Assembly (NCBI GenBank): GCA_964019165.1
Contig: OZ025283.1
Location: 813,501 to 877,500, forward strand
Source: Mastigias papua
Taxonomy: Eukaryota > Cnidaria > Scyphozoa > Rhizostomeae > Mastigiidae
Direction: 5' to 3'
Length of the DNA: 64,000 nucleotides
In this document: one piece after another, positions 1 to 10,849 of the stretch
How positions within the stretch are numbered: position 1 is the first letter of the stretch
Layout: each line of letters opens with the position of its first letter
Position numbers and translations under genes: made by a program
Notes under the pieces: model-generated
The model's database searches: none
What the model was told of the DNA's origin: nothing
The model's input: the letters and a program-made list of their open reading frames with translations, nothing else

Positions 1-557
1 GATCAACGTACTCAAGTCCCAACTTCTTTGACACCATTGCCATCATGGAGTTATACACCACAAGTCTTTGATTATATTCATCCAGTCTTAGGGGTATTGA
101 TGATACAATTAGCTAAGAGATAATAAATACAGTAACTATGTGATATAGAAAAATTAGTGCACATTGTCATATGCGATCACACTTTACACATACTGTTTGT
201 GGAAGTATTTGGCAAGAGACAGCAAGATTGGATACTTTTCTTCTGACCTTAGCGGTTGGAAAATGTGTCCCTGTGACAACCAATAGCGCTGTACATTGTC
301 TCTTTGCTGGTTCATATTATCATATGCCACCCAGCATAGCTTGTCCGAAGTGCCAACATGACATATCTTGGTGACAAGTCGAGTTGTTCTACTGCCACCT
401 CCACCTTTACTGCTAAGTCCAGGAAGGTACCTCCTTCAGTACAGTTTACTTACCACATTTTGGGGACCATATTGTCTTTTCCTATGACTGGATGATGTTC
501 CAAAACGCTGAAGACTGCAACCTGTTGGAAAAACAGTATATGTAGTGTTCCATAGAG
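1..557. other. Unassigned leading sequence
   Basis: AT-rich sequence with no open frame, repeat or RNA motif that I can support. It ends at the inverted repeat that opens the next element. Confidence 0.5.
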
Positions 558-2030
558 TCAATAGAGAGTTTAAGCACCCACAACGGTAACGGAGATGGTA
601 ACGTTAGCTGACTAAGGTTATCGTTTCCGTTATTGTTTTGCTAAATCTCATTTAAGCATGAATCACACTATGAAGGGCACGGGCTCATGACGTTGGCAGG
701 AAGTCCGCATGCCTTGGGACTTAACCCTTAGAGATTTTTTATACCTCGAAAAGGCAAACCAGCGTCATTTCATATTTTTTGAAACCGCGAGTGAAAGTAT
801 AGCCACTTTGATTGAAGTAAATGTACAAAAATATCACAACAAGATCTAATAACTTATGTCTAAACTTTCTTATTAATGTGCTGAATCATGTTCATTATCA
901 AATTATTTTGATGCTGCTGTTGCTGAAATACTTGTATCAATAACTTAGTCTGTTGTTCAAGCTGCTCTTTCATGCTGTCTAGCATCCTTACACTGGTTTT
1001 CTCTTCATTTTCCTCTCGCCTCTTTCTTTCTTGCTCAGCAGCTTCTCTGTCTTTGGCTCTCTCCTCCAATTCTTGTGCTTTTAACTGTTGCTCTGTCCTT
1101 CTCCACTCCATATCAAACTTTAACTTGTTATTCAAATATTGTGCAGTCTCCACTCCAATGTTCTCTCTCTTTTCCCTTCCTGACCCACATTCACTTCCAC
1201 TTTTTCTTTTTGCAGATTCTTTCATCCTTTCCATACACAATCTTCCCATCTCTTGCCCTTTCTCTACATCTGAAGCTATCTTGTCCGCCTTATCTTTAGC
1301 TGCAGCCTTTTGTTCAATCGCAGCAGACTCAAACATTTCGATAAGTTCATCCAGCATTTTATCAATTTCTGTAACTTCAGGTGAAATCCCGCTTGCCCTT
1401 TCTTCTTCTCTATTTTTAGCTTTTCGTTTATCAAAGAGAACTTGAAATCGCTCCCTTACAGCTCTTGAATTTGTACCAAATGTAGGATTTTCGATATTGT
1501 TTAACTTTTCTGCAATTAATTTCCATTTTTCTCCTCTTTCTAAACTCCCTGCTCTCGTACTCCAAAGTTCAGAAGCTAAAACCTCTCTCAGCATCAGATC
1601 GTCGTGCTTTGTTGACCATTTAAACCTTATCCTAAAATATATTGGTTACAAGAATTTGTACTAAAGTATATTTGTGTTCTACGAACTGCTTGGGCCTAAG
1701 TCTCTTAAAAACTAAAGTATGATAAACAAAAAATATGTATGAAAACTTTTATGAAAGTATTCAGCCAAAAAACACAGAACTTACCCACTAGCCTTCCTTG
1801 ATGCAAATGAAATTGGTTCGGAATCCATGGTGTCTACATAAGTCCGTAGAAAGGCGATAGAAAGTTAACGTTCTGGCAAAATGGTAAGGATGCTCAGTTA
1901 AGGTTCCAGAACAGTAAGCCAAAACGTTAGCAGAATGGGGATATCCACTGGCACCTGCGCACTTTAGCGAAATGAATCAGTTAACATTACCGTTTCCGTT
2001 AACGTTGTGTGTGCTTAAACTCTCTATTGA
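558..2030. mobile_element. 1.47-kb inverted-repeat DNA transposon carrying a Myb/SANT-like gene
   Basis: The left end (558-611) and the reverse complement of the right end (about 1977-2030) match over roughly 54 bases with about seven differences. Both start TCAATAGAGAGTTTAAGCAC. Short GTAACG/CGTTAAC-type motifs recur inside both ends, as transposase-binding subterminal repeats often do. The only gene inside is a minus-strand Myb/SANT-like protein. PIF/Harbinger transposons are known to encode a separate Myb-like protein beside the transposase, so this looks like a Harbinger-type derivative that lost the transposase. I could not define a clean target-site duplication, so the superfamily is an inference. 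Confidence 0.75.
860..1828 (-). CDS. Myb/SANT-like DNA-binding protein, two exons
   Basis: A minus-strand gene of exon 1 at 1828-1785 and exon 2 at 1631-860, giving 271 residues. The donor reads GTAAGT directly after 1785. The acceptor is a T-rich stretch ending in AG before 1631. The reading phase matches (two bases plus one), and the join supplies the start of the Myb/SANT-like helix set, with a Trp then His-Asp-Asp-Leu near residues 20-28. The first 110 residues look like the trihelix/Myb-SANT domain (Trp at helix 1, a second Trp in GEKW, then RAVRERF), so DNA binding is expected. The rest is a long charged Glu/Lys/Gln coiled coil, probably for multimerisation. No frameshift or internal stop is seen. 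The gene lies wholly inside an inverted-repeat element, so its role is probably to recognise the element ends rather than serve the host. Confidence 0.7.
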
Positions 2031-2961
2031 AATGTACAATTTAAGATGTTATGGCAATATAAGAGAAGAAAGAATGCCAATGACATTAATGTGACATACG
2101 CTACTACATACAGTTGTTTTAATGTGACCGCCAGTTGGTGTACGGCTGGAAGTCTGCTTTAGTGACTCCCCAATCCGCCACTTTTTGCCTGCTTTTCGCC
2201 AGTCCCAACCACATTGATCCTCACTTCTATGAAGCCAGTAGCCAGTACTTTACGGCACTGCTGTGTAACATAATAAAATTTGGAATGTACACACAACTAT
2301 TGGCCCTTTTACTTCATCCTTTGACATGTTTGCTGTTTTCCAAAGTTGTCAGAGCTGAGTACTCGAGACATTCAGATTATATTGCTTCTTCCAATTCAAG
2401 TCTAAAACTTAAAAAGGTTGCAGAACGACCCCTATGTAAAGGTGCGCACAACACAAGATCATACTGATTAGCAAATAACAGAAACTGCAACACTGCATGA
2501 TAACCTGTATGAATAAGTAGTCATTCTACTATTTCTAATGCACGTGTATTGTGAATCATGTCTATAATGTTTTCTAAAGTAAATAGTACACAAAGTTTAT
2601 TAACATCCTGTGACAGCAGCTAGTCATACTTTAGCACCACATATTTGTTTCCCACTTTAACGTCAAAATGCGCATGTGGAACTCTCTTGCATCAATAAGC
2701 ACTATGCACGGAGCATACCTATGATGCATCATATCTCCACAACTGGGTAATCATGAGTATGTAATTCCTCAATACCCGTTTACATATTTACTATTACACA
2801 GTAGTATCTTCTTTGTCACTCTATCATGCATTCTCTATTGTTCAACCATAGTGATAACCATGTCTATGTACATGACTGGTCACAAATACAAGTAGCCTAT
2901 CTAGATATGACAACATGCACAATATACCGATATACCAGTATATGCATACCTGCATTCGCAG
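2031..2961. other. Unassigned sequence
   Basis: There is one 110-codon frame at 2135-2467 on the plus strand, but it has no recognisable motif, no splice context and ordinary AT-rich composition. I see no gene here. Confidence 0.45.
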
Positions 2962-3212
2962 GGTGAGTGGCCAAGCGGTTCAGTTGGCTTCAGTTAGCTA
3001 GCTGAAGTTAAACTTGGCTGTGCTAGGTCAGGAACTGGATAGGCGAATATCTAGAAAAACGACCAAAGCAACTCACTCCACCATCCTTCGAAAGGGATGT
3101 TAAACTAGGGGTCCCATGCCTGGATGCGGCATGCACAGTAGGCCTAAATTAGCTGAAAATGCTAGATATAACAGCCTACTCAAAATAAAGTAAACAACAA
3201 CAACAATACCTT
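2962..3212 (+). mobile_element. tRNA-derived SINE
   Basis: The head contains TGGCCAAGCGGTTCAG, which fits the RNA polymerase III box A of a Ser/Leu-like tRNA, followed about 45 bases later by a degenerate box B-like AGGTCAGGAAC. The body is about 250 bases and the 3' end is a short CAA-type repeat (AAACAACAACAACAAT), a tail common in SINEs. No target duplication was found by eye. Only one copy is in the window. Confidence 0.55.
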
Positions 3213-3282
3213 CACTCCTTACACAACAAAGTGTAGACCGTGGATTAGAACACTGGTAGATTGCATTAGACAACATTGATAT

Positions 3283-3585
3283 GAAAACACCACTAACAAT
3301 GAGAGGAGACACACATTGTGCTTTTTGTCCACACTTAGTCGCTATAGGGTATATACCACTTGTATGCTATCTAAACAGTATATGGCCTAAGACCCCTATA
3401 TGCACGGTGTGTCTCTTTAGGCAGAATGAATAGACAATGGTCCTTAACTCAACTTAGCTTAATTAACTCAACTTAACTTAGCTCAACTTAATCAGAATGC
3501 ACAATTTCATAAGAAAACATCGCTACCATTGAAAGGAGATACAAATGTTGCAATGTTCCACACTTAGCTGCTATACGTTATACTG
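3283..3585. repeat. Short diverged direct repeat pair
   Basis: About 65 bases at 3283-3350 recur, with many differences, at 3511-3580. Both have GAAAACA, then an AGGAGA block, then CCACACTTAG and GCTATA. Between them lies a run built from CTTAACTCAACTTAG-type words. It may be the remains of a tandem repeat. Confidence 0.4.
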
Positions 3586-3589
3586 TTAT

Positions 3590-4380
3590 AGCAACAAGTC
3601 CTAGCAACAGTGCAACAGGAATGAAAGAAGAGATGACATAATGCTAACATCAAATGTGAGTCCATGAACAAGAACGTCTTATCCCCGTACTTGGATTATA
3701 TATTTGTATGGTAGAGCACAAAATATATAGGTATAATAGAAGTGACTGAGGCATTATTTGAATCTGTTTGTCAAGACAAAGACAAAGACGAATCCAGCCG
3801 AAGCCATAGTATTGAAGAGCTGAGATCGACAAAGACCTGTTAGGTTAGAATTGGTTTAGTTTAAGATTTTATGCTCAATTGCTGTGCCTTTGTTTCATAT
3901 TTAAAGACAAGCATTTTGCTGTTATAAAACTGAGTTGTTTTCGACTCAAGTCTACTTAAAGCCTTGCTAAGTGTCAAGGTCATACGTTTATATTGTTGTT
4001 CCTACTTCTTGTTCAATTTTTTATAGAGATGAACTCACACATTAGATCACACAAAACACTGTGGTTTAACATATTGGTGTCCCATGTGAGGAGTTTTCTA
4101 GAATATCCAAGAAGAACCTGTGTTATTTTAGGTTCTTGTATCAAAGAGAGATTACATGTGACTGCGTGGTTCTGCTCTTGTTTAGTTTAGTCTATGGAGA
4201 ACAATAGTACTGTTTATAGTCATTACGTCACCTACCATCCTTGGACCAGTGGTATTCACAGAATCTTGTAGCTGTTGTCATTTGTAAGTACAATATCATA
4301 TATATTTGTACATATTGTATATCTTGAATAATGGCTGTAAGTGCTGAAACCATAAATAGCCTTCAGTCACAATTTAAAGA
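3590..4380. other. Unassigned sequence
   Basis: AT-rich, with only short frames and no recognised motif. It ends in a (TA)n tract. Confidence 0.4.
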
Positions 4381-4386
4381 TATATG

Positions 4387-4433
<47 letters not shown>

Positions 4434-4434
4434 T
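4381..4434. repeat. (TA)n microsatellite
   Basis: About 54 bases of nearly pure TA. Open frames across it are Tyr-Ile artefacts. Confidence 0.95.
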
Positions 4435-4698
4435 GTATACTACAAAGGTTACTTAACTGTTTATGTGGGATGAAAAGGTAATAGCAAGGTGGTAGAAAAT
4501 GCTGAGTAGGGAGAACATAGGCCCCAAATAATGATTTTGACGCAATAGGTGGTTGTGCATAAGATGTGTGAATGAAGTAATGGTATGATTTGCTATGGGA
4601 GTAAAACAAAGTGTGAAAATGAATGAGTATGGGTAGTTCTTGAAGACAAGATTTGTATGGGAGGAGAGAGATGCTACAAACTCTTTGATACATTTACG

Positions 4699-5290
4699 AA
4701 GAATCAATACTCTGAAGGCTAAATAGGTAGAGTAGTACTTTATTATCTTGAAAATGTTCATATGTCTAATAAGTCTAAATCAGCTATTGATACTTGCAAC
4801 ATTTATTTTAAGTTGCCATTCCTTAAACATTTATACAGTGTAAGGTACATATGCTTGCTAAAAAGCATTGCAATAATCTTTATATTGAATTAGCTTTTTT
4901 CGTCTAAAACGTAAACTTTGCTTGCAGTTAAGGCTCATGTGAACAGATCACTTTGCTTGTGTGTGGTATATAAATTTACTTGTGTGGGATGTAATTCTAT
5001 GTATATTGGCGAAACATCTCATCATTTATCTACATTTGTTCACTGCTCAGAATTCACATATTTTAAGCATTTAAAGATTTCAACTCCATGTAATAATCTT
5101 TGTAGTGAAAGTTGCTTGAAGGCACCAGATGTAACAAGCACTGATCACAATCTAAAAAGCAAGGAAGCACTGCACATCATGTGGGAAAGACCTAGCATAA
5201 ATAAGCAACAAACATAACAGTTCATTTAGTTTTAGTTTTTGGCTTCTATTGTTTAACTGCCTTATTCTTTTTTGTTTCTGTCATTCCTCT
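4699..5290 (+). pseudogene. Penelope-like retroelement 3' fragment with GIY-YIG endonuclease motif
   Basis: From about 4699 the DNA matches the second Penelope-like copy (from 13,678) almost base for base in stretches. It then contains a segment that copy lacks. An open frame at 4918-5217 reads VYKFTCVGCNSMYIGET, with the paired Cys and Tyr-Ile-Gly of the GIY-YIG endonuclease found at the C terminus of Penelope-like elements. It ends with KEALHIMWERPSINKQ, the conserved endonuclease tail. The reverse transcriptase domain is absent, so this is a 5'-truncated, internally deleted copy. In a working element this nuclease would nick target DNA for priming. Confidence 0.75.
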
Positions 5291-5454
5291 TTTCGATTCA
5301 AATATTTTATTGATAGTGAGAGTGATAGACAAACTAAGAAATCATGTCTATGGCTTTCTCTAGGACTTTGATGACACTGAGTCTATAGACTTTAGCTACT
5401 GGATTACAACAGACTGTTCAGAACTTGTAGAAAGGAAGGAAACAATCCAAACTT

Positions 5455-6490
5455 CGGAATTCGGGAAACAATCCCGAAGTAGACCTTGTAGTAGTGCAAA
5501 TAAAAAAGCTAACAAGACATTTGTTTATTCCAAAATCCGAGGCAAAGTATTTGAACTTTCGCAAATAAAGCTTAGCGCCAAGAAAGGTACTGTTCATTGG
5601 TGATTTTGCAGAAAAGTATGGATTTGTTGTGCAGGATGAGGCAGTGAGTTTCAATTGGACAAGTCTTCAATGTACTCTCCACCCAGATGTAGTTTATTAT
5701 AGAGATGATGATACGTTATGCCACAAGTCATACTGTTTCTTAAGTGATGATACAAAGCATGATTTGGCAAGTGTACATGAAGTCCAGGGGCACGTTTTGT
5801 AGGACCTGACAATGTCTTTACCAAATGTGAAGAGCATAGAATACTGTTCTGCTGGCTGCAGTGGTCAATAAAAGAAGTGCAACAATGTCTTGAATTTGTG
5901 CTACTAAAGAGCAGATTTTAATGTCACTGCCAAATGGTCGTTTTTTGCCACTAGTCATGGAAAACAACCCTGTGATGGAATAGGGGGGTACTGTGAAAAA
6001 ACTAGCAGCAAAGACAAGTCTGCAGCAAGCAACAACACAACAGATAATGACATCAATTGACCTTCTTACATTTTGTAACAACAATATAAAAACGGTAACA
6101 TTTCTCTATGCTGACAAGACATCTATCGATAAGAAAAGGTGTTTTTTAGACCAGAGATTTCAGGGCAAGTATGCAGTGCCAGAAACCAGGTCATTTCATC
6201 GATATATGCCAGTTAGTGAGTGCACAGTAGCAGTCAAGAGATGCAGTGATGATCATCCATTTGTCTTGCAACATAATCATCACCATCAACCATTTGTTGT
6301 AAGCATTGATGTCAATGACTTTATTTTTTGTCTATATGAAGGCTCATGTTGGATTGGAAGTGTGATGGAAATAGACAAAGAGCAAAATGATGCTTGTTTC
6401 AAATGTATGCACCATCATGGTCCTGCTAGGTCATTCCACTGGCCAGAGCAAGAGGATGTATGCTGCCTGCCAGTGGTACACATTCTTACT
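5455..6490 (+). pseudogene. Degenerate repeat-borne protein (unclassified, possibly transposase-like)
   Basis: Read across breaks, one long protein can be followed: a segment with IGDFAEKYGFVVQDEA near 5600, WTSLQCTLHPDVVYY near 5670, a block WSFFATSHGKQPCDGIGG near 5935-5975, then an open frame at 5993-6505 continuing GTVKKLAAKTSLQQATTQQI. There are stops near 5560, 5801, 5868 and 5906 and a one-base shift near 5983, so it cannot make protein. I recall this arrangement as a high-copy uncharacterised family in cnidarian and sponge genomes. That is memory, not a search. Well-spaced Asp residues hint at a DDE-like nuclease, but this is unproven. The right end runs straight into Ty3/gypsy sequence. 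Confidence 0.5.
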
Positions 6491-6509
6491 AGGCAAATTC
6501 AATAGAACA

Positions 6510-7187
6510 CTTGAATCGAAGAAAAAAATTGCTATCACTGATATTCACGTCATGAAATGTACTTTTGGTTGCCTTCTTAGTTATACCTCACCTAATACCT
6601 TAGGCCTTATTCACGTAAATATCAACAAAGTTCAAGCACACAATTCAACGGTTCATGACCAGCTCTTGCAAGAGGTTTCACACATATTTGAGGGTATCGG
6701 CACCTTAAAGGATGTGGAAATTCATTTACATATCGATTCAAGCGTACCCCCTGTTGCTCAACCTGCAAGGCAGATCCCCTTTCATATGCAACAGAAAGTT
6801 TCCAATGCCTTAGACCTCCTTGAGGAACAACGTATTATGTAGAAAGTCCATGGCCCAACCCCTTTTGTGTCCCCTCATGTTGTGATCCCAAAAAAAGATG
6901 GCGACATACGGCTTTGTGTGGACATGCGAATGGTGAATAAAGCAATTCAATGTGAATGCCACCCTACGCCTACCATCAACGATTTGATACACTTGCTGAA
7001 TGGTGACAAGGTGTTCTCAAAGCTTGACCCCCATTCGGGTTATCACCAATTAATGCTTGCGGAGGAAAGTTGCTATATCACTACGTTTGCAATGCACAAA
7101 GGTCTTTCTACGCTATAGGAAACTTAATTTTGGGACATGTTCTACTGGTGAGATCTTCCAACATATTATTCACAAGCAAATACACGA
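6510..7187 (+). pseudogene. Ty3/gypsy protease-tail and reverse transcriptase fragment
   Basis: The frame 6387-6842 carries the protease/RT linker (GIGTLKDVEIHLHID, AQPARQIPFHMQQKV) and hits a TAG at 6841. The reading continues in the next frame to 7118 with VIPKKDGDIRLCVDMR and FSKLDPHSGYHQL, which are reverse transcriptase fingers and the first catalytic Asp block. A further shift near 7118 precedes RYRKLNFG-like sequence up to the LINE insertion. The catalytic Tyr-Val-Asp-Asp-type motif is not intact after the insertion: the copy reads ISNNVIVFG, with both aspartates replaced by Asn. Confidence 0.8.
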
Positions 7188-7197
7188 TATCCCGAAT
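7187..7197. repeat. Target-site duplication, left copy
   Basis: ATATCCCGAAT, repeated at 7894-7904 on the other side of the LINE fragment. Confidence 0.8.
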
Positions 7198-7893
7198 ATA
7201 AAATACTAACAAGGCTTCGAGTCAAGTTCAGCTCCTTGAATGAGCATAGATTTAGGCACAACTTTGAATGTTTGAGTCCAGCGTGTGTTTGTGGAGCAAC
7301 TAAGGAAGACACTGAGCACTACCTCCTGCACTGCCCACAGTTCTGTACTTTGCGCCAAACTCTCCTTGGTCAAATATCAGATGTTGGTTTTGATATAGCT
7401 AACATGACTACTAAGGATCTTTGTTATTTGTTGTTGTATGGTAAGCCTAATGGAAGCACACTTATTAATAGACTGATATTAGAAGCAACAATATCCTTTA
7501 TTAAATCTTCTAAAGGTTTGAATAACTACGTTGGGGGGTAACAACAGCCACACCCTTCTCCTTTGTTTGTGTTTGGTTTAGTTTTCGTAACTGGCTCATG
7601 CTGAGGGCAATGGTAGTCTCTAACCCTAAAAAATTTTTCCTTCAGACAGCATGTTCTATTTTTAATGTTTGATATTTTGGAACACGCGTTGTCGTGTGCT
7701 TGTGACTGCCATTGACCTCAGCATGAATACCTACTTTGTACTTTGTAAATAAACAATGAAATTGTAAGTGGCACTTGTAGTGAGGACTCGGTGACACCAT
7801 GTCTTTCCTCACTGCGAGTGTTGACAAGAAAATGTATTTTTATTTTTCTTTTTAAGAACTTGTTTTTATATGATAAAAAAAAAAAAAAAAAAA
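7198..7893 (+). mobile_element. 5'-truncated LINE with poly(A) tail, inserted in gypsy RT
   Basis: Flanked by an 11-bp direct repeat and ending in about 19 A residues (7875-7893), so it is a target-primed reverse-transcription insertion. The open frame 7236-7541 is the extreme C terminus of a non-LTR retrotransposon: NEHRFRHNFECLSP, then a Cys-rich CVCG and EHYLLHCPQF zinc-knuckle-like motif. Everything 5' of that, including reverse transcriptase, is missing. About 330 bases of 3' untranslated sequence follow. Removing it restores the gypsy reading frame across the target site. Confidence 0.85.
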
Positions 7894-8724
7894 ATATCCC
7901 GAATGTCCTTAATATCAGCAACAATGTTATTGTGTTTGGTACAACCCAAGCTGAGCATGATTACACTCTACGAGCTGTTTTTCAGCATTTTTCTGACAAA
8001 GGATTGACACTCAATGGAGCGAAATGCAAATTTAATCAAGATCAATTGACCTGTTTTGGATTCGTGGTGTCAGGCGATGGTATATCACCTGATCCTCTTA
8101 CAGTGGACGCCATAAAAAAATGCGCCTCCACCCTCAACTGTAAAGGATGTTCGCAGTTTTGTTGGCTTAGAGACGTATTGCTCTAAGTGTATTCACAACT
8201 TCAGTGATTTTTCCCAGCCTCCACGAGAGTTACCAAAAAAGAATATGTCATTTAAATGGACATCTGAGCATCAAAAATCATTCCAAGCTATTAAATCTGC
8301 ACTTACAAGCACAACAGTCATGGCATATTTTGACAAAGGCAAAGCTACCCAGCTTGTAACTGATGCATCACCTACCGGATTGTTGGCTATTCTGTCTCAA
8401 ATGACACTGCACTAAGATGACAGAACAATAGTTGCATATATCAGCCGTGCTCTCACCGACGTGGAACGAAGATACTCGCAGACTGAACGAGAAGCCCTTG
8501 CACTTGTCTAGGCTATGGAACGATTACATATATACCTTTATGGAGCATATTTTACGCTTCTCGCTAAGTGCAAGCCAATCCAAATGATCCTAGACAACCT
8601 GATCTCTAAACCACCAGCCAGGAAAGAAAGATGGAAACTTCGACTTCAAGACTTTGATTTTGATATACAGTACATAAAGGACCGCACAATCCATCGGACT
8701 TTCTCTCGCGACACCCTATTGTAG
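7894..8724 (+). pseudogene. Ty3/gypsy reverse transcriptase end and RNase H, broken
   Basis: Resumes with IPNVLNIS, then GLTLNGAKCKF and ISPDPLTVDAIKK (RT thumb). A shift follows near 8150. RNase H-like sequence then reads TSEHQKSFQAIKSAL and LVTDASPTGLLAILSQ, with the first catalytic Asp, then YSQTEREALALV with the catalytic Glu. Stops lie at about 8413 and 8508. The tethering tail at 8515-8724 ends RTFSRDTLL. It is clearly inactive. Confidence 0.75.
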
Positions 8725-9039
8725 CTAAAGCACTACCTGACACTGAAGTTGAAGACACTGCTACCAGGTATTTGAATTTCATTATTGAACATACAGTTCC
8801 TAAAGCTATGACTCTGGAAGAAATTAAGCTTGCAACAACAACAACAAAGCACAATGCAACATCTCACTCAAGTGATTCACTCTAATCAATGACATTCTTT
8901 AGACTCACAACAACAATCTGTTAATTTTGATGTATCATTAGAAGACCTAACAGTATTTCGAAACATAAGAGATGAACTGTCTGTAGATTCAATAAATAGC
9001 CTTATTGTACGCGGATCTCACATTGTTTTACCAGCGGTT

Positions 9040-10170
9040 TTGCGAGGAAAAGCTCTAAACATCGCGCATGAAGGTCATCAAGGCCTACTCAAAACAAAGA
9101 AATTGCTAAGAGAAAAAATCTGGTTCCTAGGAAGTGATGCCCTAGCCAAAGAAGTAATTGGCTCATGTTTATCCTGTCAGGTTAATAGTCCAGAAAGTCC
9201 ACCAGAACCACTACATATGACAACTCTTCCCCCTGTGCCATGGCATACCCTCAACATCGATTTTTGTGGACCCTTTCCAGGTGGTGCTTACCTGCTCATT
9301 GTAATCGATGTGTACAGTCGCTATCCGGAGGTGGACATTGTAAAGTCTACATCTGCTGCAGTTACCATACCAAACCTTGAACGCATATGTGCTACACATG
9401 ATCTACCTCATTTTATCAAAAGTGATAATGGCCCTCCTTTCCCAGGTAGAGATTTCTACAAGTGTATGACAAAACTGGGAGTTACTCACAAGCCAAGCTC
9501 CCTTCTATGGCCTCAAGGGAATGCTGAAGTGGAACGCTTTATGCAGCCACTGCAGAAATGTATCAGAAGTGCGCACTCTGAAGGACAAGATTGGAAGTGT
9601 GCTATTTTCAAATTCCAGTTAAAGTTTCATGCTACACCACATGCTACTACCGGTAAATCTCCAGCTTCCTTGTTATTTAACTGGGACATTTGTACCAAGT
9701 TGCCAAATCTCATCACAAACACTGATTCAGTCAAACATCGGCACTTAGAACAGACAGATTCTGCAGTGAAGGCTAAAATGAAAACCTACGCAGACAACAA
9801 ACATAACACAAAACCATCTAACATTGCTATTGGTGATACTGTGTTAGTACGTCAAAACCAAGGAACACAGTTTACCACACGATATCAATCAAGGCCTTTC
9901 AAAGTGACACAGAGATTAGGAAATCGTGTTACTACAGAAAGGAATGGCAAGTATATAACTAGAAATGTTTCATTGTTTAAGAAGTATGAACATGCTGCTA
10001 ATACTACGTCCAAAGATGAAGACTTTTATGATTTTGACAGTTGTTCGGAGCAGCAATGTGCACAAGAGAATGAACCACGATATCCGTCAAGGCTAAGGAA
10101 TAGAGTCGAGCACTATGGGCAAAATATTTTTGAATCTAAAGATAATCACATTAGCTCTGCATTTCAGTAA
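9040..10170 (+). CDS. Ty3/gypsy integrase (open remnant)
   Basis: A 376-residue frame with a complete retroelement integrase layout. His10 and His13 with Cys43 and Cys46 form the N-terminal zinc-binding site (AHEGHQG, CLSC). Asp74 (NIDFCGPF), Asp129 (KSDNGPPF) and Glu165 (NAEVERF) form the D,D-35-E catalytic triad. After residue 220 comes the C-terminal region with GDTVLVRQ and [11 protein letters not shown], the usual beta-barrel of gypsy integrases. It would normally be the C-terminal part of a polyprotein, so the Met at 9040 is only the first in the open stretch; coding similarity starts before it. With the upstream pol broken, no functional product is expected. Confidence 0.8.
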   Translation: MRGKALNIAHEGHQGLLKTKKLLREKIWFLGSDALAKEVIGSCLSCQVNSPESPPEPLHMTTLPPVPWHTLNIDFCGPFPGGAYLLIVIDVYSRYPEVDIVKSTSAAVTIPNLERICATHDLPHFIKSDNGPPFPGRDFYKCMTKLGVTHKPSSLLWPQGNAEVERFMQPLQKCIRSAHSEGQDWKCAIFKFQLKFHATPHATTGKSPASLLFNWDICTKLPNLITNTDSVKHRHLEQTDSAVKAKMKTYADNKHNTKPSNIAIGDTVLVRQNQGTQFTTRYQSRPFKVTQRLGNRVTTERNGKYITRNVSLFKKYEHAANTTSKDEDFYDFDSCSEQQCAQENEPRYPSRLRNRVEHYGQNIFESKDNHISSAFQ

Positions 10171-10221
10171 CTGTTTGCATTTGGTTAGAACAACATATAT
10201 TGATACATTTAGTATTATATG

Positions 10222-10424
<203 letters not shown>

Positions 10425-10429
10425 GTAAA

Positions 10430-10790
10430 TCAGGAAAATTGACTTTTTATGTAAAGCAAGGTAGGGATATAATGTTTTGCATGTTTATATCACGTGATCA
10501 TTTGATTGACATTCGTTAATTTATGTTGAATCTTAATGGTTATAAATTTGATTTGTAGAGATTGATTCAGTTAGTTAATGTTTAGCTTCATAGTCAACAT
10601 CAGCATTATTTGTCAGTATCTATCTACATTCTTTGAACATTATAGTTATGTAGACTAAACCACATAAAATATATGAAAGCAAAAGTGTGGGCTATCACTC
10701 ACAGTGTACTTTGCTACTAGTAAGCAAAATTTCAAGCAAGTCTAACTAATGGTGGGTTGATCCCATGTGATGAATTGACATGGAATGACC
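10430..10790. other. Unassigned sequence
   Basis: AT-rich sequence between the (TA)n tract and the Mutator-like remnant. No motif recognised. Confidence 0.4.
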
Positions 10791-10849
10791 CTTGAAGGAA
10801 ATTGAACAAAAAGGAAAGCTAGAAGCTGAGAAAACTTGAAGGATGCTGC

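Larger units (their letters stand above)
6495..10170 (+). mobile_element. Ty3/gypsy retrotransposon, 5'-truncated and decayed, with nested LINE
   Basis: The order on the plus strand is protease tail, reverse transcriptase, RNase H, then integrase, the Ty3/gypsy order. No gag, no clear LTR and no primer-binding site are seen. The left edge abuts another repeat family near 6490 and the right edge runs into (TA)n at about 10,220. A LINE 3' fragment interrupts the reverse transcriptase. Several stops and shifts lie upstream of the integrase, which itself is open. Confidence 0.85.

Noticed and set aside
972..1445. 157-codon plus-strand frame at 1 kb
   Set aside because: Ser/Leu-rich antisense of the charged coiled coil in the Myb/SANT-like gene.
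2135..2467. 110-codon plus-strand frame
   Set aside because: No motif, no splice signals of note and ordinary composition for chance frames.
2962..3035. A functional tRNA gene
   Set aside because: Box A fits but no cloverleaf or proper box B forms; the CAA-rich tail and length fit a SINE instead.
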